Origin: Longispora albida DSM 44784
Lineage (GTDB): Bacteria > Actinomycetota > Actinomycetes > Mycobacteriales > Micromonosporaceae
NCBI RefSeq assembly: GCF_000379825.1
Contig: NZ_KB903818.1
Coordinates: 38,247-102,246, forward strand
DNA: 64,000 nucleotides
Reading direction: 5' to 3'
Part shown: positions 58,189-64,000 of the stretch, piece by piece
Numbering within the stretch: the stretch's first letter is position 1
Layout of the letters: each line of letters starts with the position of its first letter
Notes under the pieces: model-generated
Databases searched by the model: none
What the model was told of the DNA's origin: nothing
Seen by the model: only the letters and a program-made list of their open reading frames with translations
Translations under genes and position numbers: made by a program

Positions 58189-58229
58189 GGCGTGTCACTT
58201 CACTGGGATTCCGGAGTGAGGAGACGAGG

Positions 58230-60344
58230 ATGTTCGCAGCGATCGGGCGCGGGGTGACCCGCAGGCCATGGCTGGTGATCGCCGGCTGGCTGCTGGCCGC
58301 CCTGGCGATCATGGCCGCGGCCCCGAGCCTGAAGTCCGTGACCAACTCGGACCAGAGCGCGTTCCTGCCCTCGACCACCGAGTCGGCGAAGGCCACCGAG
58401 GTCGCGCGGGCCGCCGGGTTCACGAAGGGCGCCACCGCCGTGATCCACCTCCAGCGGGCCGACGGCGGCACGCTGACGCCAGCGGACCTCGGCCAGGTCG
58501 GCCAGCTGGCCCAGAAGCTCAACCAGGACAAGCCCGACGCCGTCGTCGGCGCACTCTTCGACCCGAAGCAGCTCGTCGCGCCGAACGGCAAGGGCGCGCT
58601 GATCGCGGTGCAGTTCGAGGGCGCGGCGCGCGAACCCCGGGTACACGATGCTGTGGACAAGATCCGCTCCCAGCTGGACGTGCCGGGCCTGAAAGCCGGC
58701 ATGACCGGCGAGGCGGCCATCGACGTGGACAACACGAAGGCGATGGCGGACGCCGAGAAGATCGTCACGATCGCCACCCTGGGCCTGATCGTGGTGCTGC
58801 TCCTGCTGATCTTCCGCAGCCCGATCGCCGCCGTCCTGCCGCTGGTCTCCGTCGGCCTGGTCTACGGCATCTCGCAGGCGCTCGTCGCGATCTCAGCGAA
58901 GCTGTTCAGCTTCGAGATCGGCACTGAGGTGCAGACTCTGCTCACTGTTGTGCTGTTCGGCATCGGCACCGACTACATCCTGTTCCTCCTTTTCCGGTAC
59001 CGGGAGAGGCTCCGCGCCGGTGACTCCCCACGTGAGGCGATCGTCGCGGCGGTCGACCGGGTCGGCGAGGCGATCTCTTCGGCGGCTCTCGCGGTGATCG
59101 CGGCGTTCGGCGCGCTCGTCCTGGCCCTGCTCGGCTTCTTCACCACGCTCGGCCCGGCGCTGGCGATCGGCGTGTTCGTGATGCTGCTGGCCGCGCTGAC
59201 CCTGGTGCCCGCGATCATCTCCGTCCTCGGGCCGCGCATCTTCTGGCCGGTGAGGACCGAGCCGGACACCGCCGGGCACCCCGCCTTCGCCCGGCTCGGC
59301 CGGTTCGTCGCCCGCCGTCCGCTGGCCGCCGTGCTCGGATCGCTGGCCTTCCTCATCGGACTGTCGGCCGGGGTCTTCGGGTACCAGGCCACCTACGACC
59401 CGCTCGCCCAGCTGCCGGCCAAGATGGAGGCCACGACGGCGTTCAAGGACCTCGGGAAGAACTTCCCGGCCGGCGTCATGAGCCCCAGCCAGGCGTACCT
59501 GAAGTCGGACACCCCGCTCACCCCCGAGCAGGTCCAGGCGTTCGCGCTCAGGGTCGGCGGGCACCCGGCCGTCGCCACGCCGATGCAGCCGCAGCTCTCG
59601 GCGGACGGGAAGGTGGCTCAGGTACCGCTGATCCTCAAGGAGGCCCCGTACTCGGCGAAGGCACTCGACGCCGTCGAGGGGTTGCGCGACGCGGCCCACG
59701 AGGCGGCCCCGGCGGGCACGACGGCGTACCTGGGCGGCATGACCAGCGGCTTCGCCGACATCCGTGACATCACCAACCGGGACCTCAGCGTGATCTTCCC
59801 GGTCGCAGGGCTGCTGTTCCTGCTGATCCTCGGCGGGCTGCTCCGCGCGGCCGTCGCCCCGCTGTACCTGGTCGGCATGGTGGTGCTCGGCTTCGCGGCC
59901 ACCCTCGGCGCCGCGGTGTTCCTGTTCCAGGGCGCGCTCGGCAACGCTGGCCTGATGTTCATGCTGCCGATCATCATGTACCTCTTCGTGACGGCGATCG
60001 GCACCGACTACAACATCCTGATCACCGCCCGGATCCGTGAGGAACTGCGCGAGGGCCGGGACGCCCGCGAGGCCGCCGAGCTGGCCGTCGAGCACGCCGG
60101 CCCGTCGATCGCGGCTGCGGCGGTGATCCTCGCCGGTACCTTCGGCTCGCTGCTCATCTCCGGCGTGTCCTTCTTCGCGCAGATGGGCTTCGCGGTGACG
60201 CTCGGGATCGCGCTGGTCGCGTTCGTGGTGTCCCTCGTCCTGGTACCGGCGGCCACGGTGCTGCTGTCCCGCTCGTCCTGGTGGCCGGGTCTGCGGCAGG
60301 CGAAGTCCCCGGCTCCGTCCACCCAGGAATCCGTCACCGTCTGA
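58230..60344 (+). CDS. MMPL-family RND transporter
   Basis: A 704-residue exporter with two repeats of one large extracytoplasmic domain plus five membrane helices, 12 in total. Helix 4-type motif GIGTDYILFLLFRYRERL and its counterpart AIGTDYNILITARIREEL carry the Asp-Tyr pair for proton transfer. MMPL proteins export lipids, siderophores or drugs across the membrane. GAGGAGACGAGG precedes the ATG at 58230. It is divergent from TetR and followed by a strong terminator. The cargo is unknown. Confidence 0.93.
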   Translation: MFAAIGRGVTRRPWLVIAGWLLAALAIMAAAPSLKSVTNSDQSAFLPSTTESAKATEVARAAGFTKGATAVIHLQRADGGTLTPADLGQVGQLAQKLNQDKPDAVVGALFDPKQLVAPNGKGALIAVQFEGAAREPRVHDAVDKIRSQLDVPGLKAGMTGEAAIDVDNTKAMADAEKIVTIATLGLIVVLLLLIFRSPIAAVLPLVSVGLVYGISQALVAISAKLFSFEIGTEVQTLLTVVLFGIGTDYILFLLFRYRERLRAGDSPREAIVAAVDRVGEAISSAALAVIAAFGALVLALLGFFTTLGPALAIGVFVMLLAALTLVPAIISVLGPRIFWPVRTEPDTAGHPAFARLGRFVARRPLAAVLGSLAFLIGLSAGVFGYQATYDPLAQLPAKMEATTAFKDLGKNFPAGVMSPSQAYLKSDTPLTPEQVQAFALRVGGHPAVATPMQPQLSADGKVAQVPLILKEAPYSAKALDAVEGLRDAAHEAAPAGTTAYLGGMTSGFADIRDITNRDLSVIFPVAGLLFLLILGGLLRAAVAPLYLVGMVVLGFAATLGAAVFLFQGALGNAGLMFMLPIIMYLFVTAIGTDYNILITARIREELREGRDAREAAELAVEHAGPSIAAAAVILAGTFGSLLISGVSFFAQMGFAVTLGIALVAFVVSLVLVPAATVLLSRSSWWPGLRQAKSPAPSTQESVTV

Positions 60345-60351
60345 CCGGATC

Positions 60352-60388
60352 GGGACCCGCGTCCACATGACGCGGGTCCCAATTTTTT
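60352..60388 (+). terminator. Rho-independent terminator after mmpL
   Basis: GGGACCCGCGTC and GACGCGGGTCCC form a 12-bp perfect stem with a 5-base loop and are followed by AATTTTTT. Confidence 0.95.
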
Positions 60389-60472
60389 CCTCACGCAACG
60401 TTCCCACCCCAGCCGCCGTGACCGGGGTAAGCTCACCGACAGCGACAGCTTCGCTACCGGTGGGGGAGGCCG

Positions 60473-60994
60473 ATGCGAGCAAACCTGCTGGGGACGCTCG
60501 CTGTCCTCCTGGTGCTCCTGGTGATGGTCGTCGGCCTGCCGGTCCTCAACCAGGCCATCCCGGCCGAGCGCCCGGTCGCTGTCGGCGCGGCGATCGACAT
60601 CGGCCACGGCGTGCGGCTCGTCCCGCCACCGGGCGCCGCGATGGACACCACCCGTACGCTGCCGAAACAGGGCGTCCTCTTCCTCGTCCTCCACGGCCTG
60701 GACTTCAGGGCCGAGGTCAAGGCGACGTCGCAGTCCCTGGAGGACTCGGCCCGCAGGCTGCGCGGCCGGATCCAGGGCCAGCGCGGGGTGCAGCTGGCTG
60801 GCGATCCCCGCGAGGTCGTGACGGCCTCCGGCGTCCCCGGCCTGCGTGGCGCCTTCTCCGCGACCGGCGGGGACGGCCTCTACGCCGTGTACCAGCGAGA
60901 CAATCTGGCCGTGCAGATCACCGTGAGTGGCGCGTCCCTCCCGGACCAGGTGACCGCCGTGGAGACGAGCATGGCGGGGATGGTGTTCCCGTGA
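60473..60994 (+). CDS. Hypothetical membrane-anchored protein
   Basis: A 173-residue protein with an N-terminal signal anchor (LLGTLAVLLVLLVMVVGLPVL) and an extracytoplasmic domain with GHGVRLVPPPGA, AEVKATSQSLEDSARRLRG and a C-terminal helix. I do not recognise the family. It precedes a PrsW-like protease by 16 bases, so both are probably on one transcript; it could be a substrate or partner. GGGGGAGG precedes the ATG. TAAGCT at 60428-60433 is a possible -10. Confidence 0.75.
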   Translation: MRANLLGTLAVLLVLLVMVVGLPVLNQAIPAERPVAVGAAIDIGHGVRLVPPPGAAMDTTRTLPKQGVLFLVLHGLDFRAEVKATSQSLEDSARRLRGRIQGQRGVQLAGDPREVVTASGVPGLRGAFSATGGDGLYAVYQRDNLAVQITVSGASLPDQVTAVETSMAGMVFP

Positions 60995-61010
60995 CCCGGC
61001 AGGTGAAGGC

Positions 61011-62342
61011 ATGACCGCAGCCGTCCGGCCGATGCCGAGCGGCCAGCGCCGCGTCACCTGGCGCACCCCGGCCCTCTGGCTCACCATCGCGGCCCTCACC
61101 TACGGGCTGTGGAAGGTCACCAGCGTCGTCTACCCGGCCTTCGTGACCTACCCGCACGCCGCCTGGCTGGCGATCGTCCTCTTCGGGCTGTACGCGGTCC
61201 CCTTCGTTCTCCTCTTCGCAGGCCTCGACTATCTCGAACGCGAGCCGATCAGCCTGACGGCGACCGCGATGGCCTGGGGCGGGCTCGCGGCGACAGCGGT
61301 GTCAGCCGTCAGCGGCAAGGCGCTCAAGGACATCGTCGCCAAGCTCATCTCGCCGGAGTTCTCCGACGTCTGGTCCAAGGCGATCGTCGCGCCCACCGTC
61401 GAGGAGCCAGCCAAGCTCCTCGGCATCATCGTGATCGTGCTGCTGGCGAAAGGCCAGGTCAACAGCGTGCTCGACGGGGTGGTCTACGGGGCGTTCGCCG
61501 GCATCGGCTTCCAGCTCGTCGAGAATTTCCTGTACGCGATGCGCGCGGTGGCCGTGGCAGGCAACGGAGACTCCCTCCCGCCCGTCATCGCCACCTTCGT
61601 CGTCCGCGGGTTCCTCAGCGGGCTGTGGAGTCACACGATGTTCACGGCGCTCGCCGGGGCAGGCATCGGGTACGCGCTGGTGGCCGTCAGCAGGCCCTGG
61701 TGGCGCCGGATCGGCATCGCGCTGCTCGCCTTCGCCGGAGCCTGGCTGCTGCACTTCGTGTGGAACTCCCCGCTCCTGATCAACGGCTTCGGTACCGGGC
61801 TCCTCGGCGTCGTCGCCGTCCTCATCGTCAAGGGCCTGCCCGGCCTGCTGCTCGTCGCCGCGATGGTCAACACGGCCCGGCGCAGCGAGGCCGCCTACTA
61901 CTCGGCGACCCTGGCCGGCCTCGACGACCCGGGCCTGTGCACGACCGGCGAGATCCGTACCCTCTGCCACGCCCGCAGCCGTGCCGCCGCCCGCCGGCAC
62001 GCCAAGGCCCGGGGCGGCTTCAAGGCGGCGATCCTGGTCCGCAGGCTCCAGTACGCCCAGGCCCGGCTGGCCGTCGCGCTCAGCAGGGCTGCTGGCTCGC
62101 CGGCCGGGACGGTGTACGACCACTTGTCCGCCCGGTTCCGTGACCCGGCGATCGCGGTGGAACGCCGCGAACAGGAGGTCCGTACCCTGCGCGGCAAGCT
62201 GCTCGGCCTCGGCATCTCCGACGCGGCGGCCCCCGTGCACCACAAGGGCGTGCACTGGACCCGGCTGGCGCTGACCACTGTCCTCGTCATCGCGGGTTCC
62301 GTGCTGCTCGCCGTCATCATCCGCCGCCTGGGCGGCAGCTGA
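61011..62342 (+). CDS. PrsW-like intramembrane metalloprotease
   Basis: A 443-residue membrane protein with about nine helices. The PrsW/CPBP-related signature is visible: APTVEEPAKLLG (EExxK motif), FQLVENFLYA (ENxxY) and a later SHTMFTALAGAGIG with the His. PrsW cleaves anti-sigma factors in the membrane in Bacillus; other members are of unknown target. A long basic C-terminal region (residues about 290-410) precedes a final helix. The upstream gene may be its target or partner, by inference. Confidence 0.87.
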   Translation: MTAAVRPMPSGQRRVTWRTPALWLTIAALTYGLWKVTSVVYPAFVTYPHAAWLAIVLFGLYAVPFVLLFAGLDYLEREPISLTATAMAWGGLAATAVSAVSGKALKDIVAKLISPEFSDVWSKAIVAPTVEEPAKLLGIIVIVLLAKGQVNSVLDGVVYGAFAGIGFQLVENFLYAMRAVAVAGNGDSLPPVIATFVVRGFLSGLWSHTMFTALAGAGIGYALVAVSRPWWRRIGIALLAFAGAWLLHFVWNSPLLINGFGTGLLGVVAVLIVKGLPGLLLVAAMVNTARRSEAAYYSATLAGLDDPGLCTTGEIRTLCHARSRAAARRHAKARGGFKAAILVRRLQYAQARLAVALSRAAGSPAGTVYDHLSARFRDPAIAVERREQEVRTLRGKLLGLGISDAAAPVHHKGVHWTRLALTTVLVIAGSVLLAVIIRRLGGS

Positions 62343-62364
62343 CACTCTGCCCTAGTCTGGGGCC

Positions 62365-63213
62365 ATGCTGGAACGCTTCGTGGTGATCGGGGCCGGGACG
62401 ATGGGCGCGGGCATCGCGTACGTCGCCGCGGGCGCCGGGTACGTCGTCGACCTCGTCGAGCTGGACGCCGAGCGCGGCCGGGCCGCACTGGCCGGCCTGC
62501 ACGCGCTCTGGGACAAGGCGGTGGCCCGTGGCAAGCTCGACGCCGCCCAGGCCGCCAGCGCCAAGGACCGGCTGACCCTGCGCGGCTCGCTGCGGGAGGT
62601 GTCGCCGGAGCCGGACGTGCTCGTCGAAGCGGTACCAGAAAAGCTCGAACTGAAGCGGCAGGTCCTGGAGGCCGCGGCGGCCCTGCGCCCCCGCCTGCTG
62701 GCCAGCAACACCTCCTCGATCGCGATCGGCAGCCTCGCTGCGAACCTCCCGGAGCCGGCCTCCTTCCTCGGCCTGCACTTCTTCAACCCGGTGTTCGCGA
62801 TGCCGCTGCTGGAGATCGTGGTCGGCGACCAGACCTCCGACGAGGCGCGGGCCCACGCGCTCGACGTCGCCGGCCGGCTCGGCAAGGACCCGGTCGTGGT
62901 CCGGGACATGCCCGGCTTCGCGACCTCCCGCCTCGGCGTGATGCTCGGCCTGGAAGCGATCCGGATGCTGGAGGACGGCGTCGCCTCCGCCGCCGACATC
63001 GACAAGGCCATGAAGCTCGGCTACAAGCACCCGATGGGCCCGCTCGAACTGACCGACGTCGTCGGCCTCGACGTGCGCCTCGACATCGCCCGCACCCTCC
63101 AGGCCGCGTACGGCGACCGGTTCGCCCCGCCGGAGCTGCTGGTGAAGATGGTCGCGGAGGGCAGGCTCGGCAAGAAGACCGGCGAAGGGTTCCACACGTG
63201 GCCAGCCTCCTGA
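62365..63213 (+). CDS. 3-hydroxyacyl-CoA dehydrogenase
   Basis: A 282-residue NAD-dependent enzyme of the 3-hydroxybutyryl-CoA dehydrogenase type: GAGTMGAGIA binds NAD, SNTSS and HFFNPVF hold active-site Ser and His, and YKHPMGPLELTDVVGLDV is the C-terminal signature. It oxidises 3-hydroxyacyl-CoA in beta-oxidation or in phenylacetate degradation (PaaH/PaaC). TAGTCT lies 6 bases before the ATG, so the start is probably leaderless. It overlaps the next gene by 16 bases. Confidence 0.94.
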   Translation: MLERFVVIGAGTMGAGIAYVAAGAGYVVDLVELDAERGRAALAGLHALWDKAVARGKLDAAQAASAKDRLTLRGSLREVSPEPDVLVEAVPEKLELKRQVLEAAAALRPRLLASNTSSIAIGSLAANLPEPASFLGLHFFNPVFAMPLLEIVVGDQTSDEARAHALDVAGRLGKDPVVVRDMPGFATSRLGVMLGLEAIRMLEDGVASAADIDKAMKLGYKHPMGPLELTDVVGLDVRLDIARTLQAAYGDRFAPPELLVKMVAEGRLGKKTGEGFHTWPAS

Positions 63214-63935
63214 TCGACGAGCGCCCCGACCGGCTGGTCGTCACGCTCGACCGGCCGGAGAAGCGCAACGCCATCGACGCCGACCTGGTCGCCGAGCTGC
63301 ACGCCGTGTGCGCGGAGCTGGAGGCCAAACCCAAGCTGCTCCTGCTCACCGGCGGGGCCGACGGCATCTTCGCCGGCGGCGCCGACATCGCCCAGCTCCG
63401 CGAACGCCGCAGGGCCGACGCGCTCGCCGCGATCAACCAGGGTCTGTTCGCCCGCATCCTCAAGCTGCCCCTGCCGACCATCGCGGCCGTCGACGGCCCG
63501 GCGCTCGGCGGCGGCGCGGAACTCTCGTATGCCTGCGACCTGCGCATCTGCACCGACCGCGCGTTCTTCGGCCAGCCTGAGGCCCGGCTGGGCATCCTCG
63601 CCGGAGCCGGCGCCACGTACCGGCTGCCCCGCCTGATCGGCGAGGGCCTGGCCAAGGACCTGCTGTTCACCGGCCGCCGCATGGCAGCCGACGAGGCACT
63701 CCGCTCGGGCCTGGTCTCCCGGGTCGTTGCGCCCTCGGAGCTCCTGGCCACGGCACACGGCATCCTCGACGAGATCGCCAAGTCCTCGATGCTCGCCCTG
63801 CGCCTGACCAAGCTCGCCGTGGACGCCCCAGAGGGCGCGCACCCGCACATCGAGCTGGCCAGCCAGGCCGTCCTGTTCGAGGACGAGGAGAAGTACCAGC
63901 GCATGACGGCGTTCCTGGAGAGGAAGAAATCATGA
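63198..63935 (+). CDS. Enoyl-CoA hydratase/isomerase family protein
   Basis: A 245-residue crotonase-fold protein. The oxyanion-hole regions are in FAGGADIAQL and GPALGGGAELSYACDLRI; the position of the catalytic Glu in the second helix is PEARLGILAGAGATYRLPR, where the first Glu of hydratases is present and the second is replaced by Ala. It may thus be a hydratase or an isomerase. It shares a transcript with the dehydrogenase and the next thioesterase. Confidence 0.92.
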   Translation: MASLLIDERPDRLVVTLDRPEKRNAIDADLVAELHAVCAELEAKPKLLLLTGGADGIFAGGADIAQLRERRRADALAAINQGLFARILKLPLPTIAAVDGPALGGGAELSYACDLRICTDRAFFGQPEARLGILAGAGATYRLPRLIGEGLAKDLLFTGRRMAADEALRSGLVSRVVAPSELLATAHGILDEIAKSSMLALRLTKLAVDAPEGAHPHIELASQAVLFEDEEKYQRMTAFLERKKS

Positions 63936-64000
63936 TCCCCGAGTCCATCGCCGTCAGCCCCGGCGGTTCCTTAGCCGACCGGATGGGCATCGAGCTGCTC
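63932..64000 (+). CDS. PaaI-like thioesterase, start only (partial)
   Basis: The first 23 codons are visible: a short N-terminus and LADRMGIELL, the usual start of hotdog-fold thioesterases of the PaaI type. The ATG overlaps the hydratase stop as ATGA. The remainder lies beyond the window. With the two genes upstream it suggests a phenylacetate or beta-oxidation operon. Confidence 0.6.
   Translation, partial: MIPESIAVSPGGSLADRMGIELL

Noticed and set aside
62365-64000. Firm assignment as the phenylacetate (paa) operon
   Set aside because: The dehydrogenase, hydratase and thioesterase families also serve other beta-oxidation routes; no paaABCDE or paaK is visible before the edge.

Overview
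The window looks like chromosomal DNA of a high-GC, Gram-positive, filamentous actinomycete. The indicators are strong G/C third-position bias, many GTG and TTG starts, an HspR-controlled dnaK-grpE-dnaJ-hspR operon, the PurS-type purine pathway, a BldC developmental regulator, DUF3073 and DUF3151 proteins, and a valine dehydrogenase-type gene next to bldC. The order purF-purM-DUF3073-valine dehydrogenase-unknown-bldC recalls Streptomyces. Micromonosporaceae or a related family is my inference; the sequence does not prove it. No rRNA, tRNA, CRISPR array, prophage or insertion sequence was seen.

Layout. (1) 0.1-7.6 kb: two dynamin-like membrane GTPases diverge from the heat-shock operon dnaK-grpE-dnaJ-hspR, which carries two HAIR operators. 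(2) 7.7-16.2 kb: a small repetitive protein, a two-domain aromatic acyl-CoA hydroxylase/OYE flavoprotein, an SDR, a serine hydrolase, a fructosamine-kinase-like protein, a membrane protein and RidA. (3) 16.4-22.0 kb: two tandem paralogous secreted proteins with beta-helix and FG-GAP repeats. (4) 22.2-34 kb: an SDR, clpB with its own HAIR operator, an SDR, pyrE, an ArsR regulator, DedA, class II aldolase, an ECF sigma factor with a possible membrane partner, a LOG-family protein and DUF3151. (5) 34-51.5 kb: a purine biosynthesis region, purA, purD, purB, purS-purQ-purL, purF-purM, interspersed with a DAGK-like protein, an AbiEi/DUF559-like protein, a ComB-like phosphatase, an MFS exporter with an HxlR regulator, and a surface protein. 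purC is absent. (6) 51.8-58 kb: argA, DUF3073, amino acid dehydrogenase, bldC, a membrane-anchored zincin and a TetR regulator. (7) 58-64 kb: an MMPL transporter, a PrsW-like protease and the start of a beta-oxidation or phenylacetate-type cluster (3-hydroxyacyl-CoA dehydrogenase, enoyl-CoA hydratase, PaaI-like thioesterase) that runs off the edge.

How it works together. HspR made from the dnaK operon should repress both that operon and clpB, because the same inverted repeat sits at both. PurA, PurD, PurB, PurSQL, PurF and PurM supply most of de novo purine synthesis; PyrE adds a pyrimidine step. The rest is general metabolism, envelope and regulation.

The most notable non-gene signals are: a family of intergenic palindromic elements ending in a GATCAAGA tail, which lie directly behind genes and seem to supply the last codons of ridA; a recurrent NANNNT hexamer 5-8 nt upstream of start codons that lack a Shine-Dalgarno sequence, suggesting about sixteen leaderless genes; two perfect DnaA boxes; perfect inverted repeats over three promoters or leaders; and a G-quadruplex-prone tract at the purD promoter.
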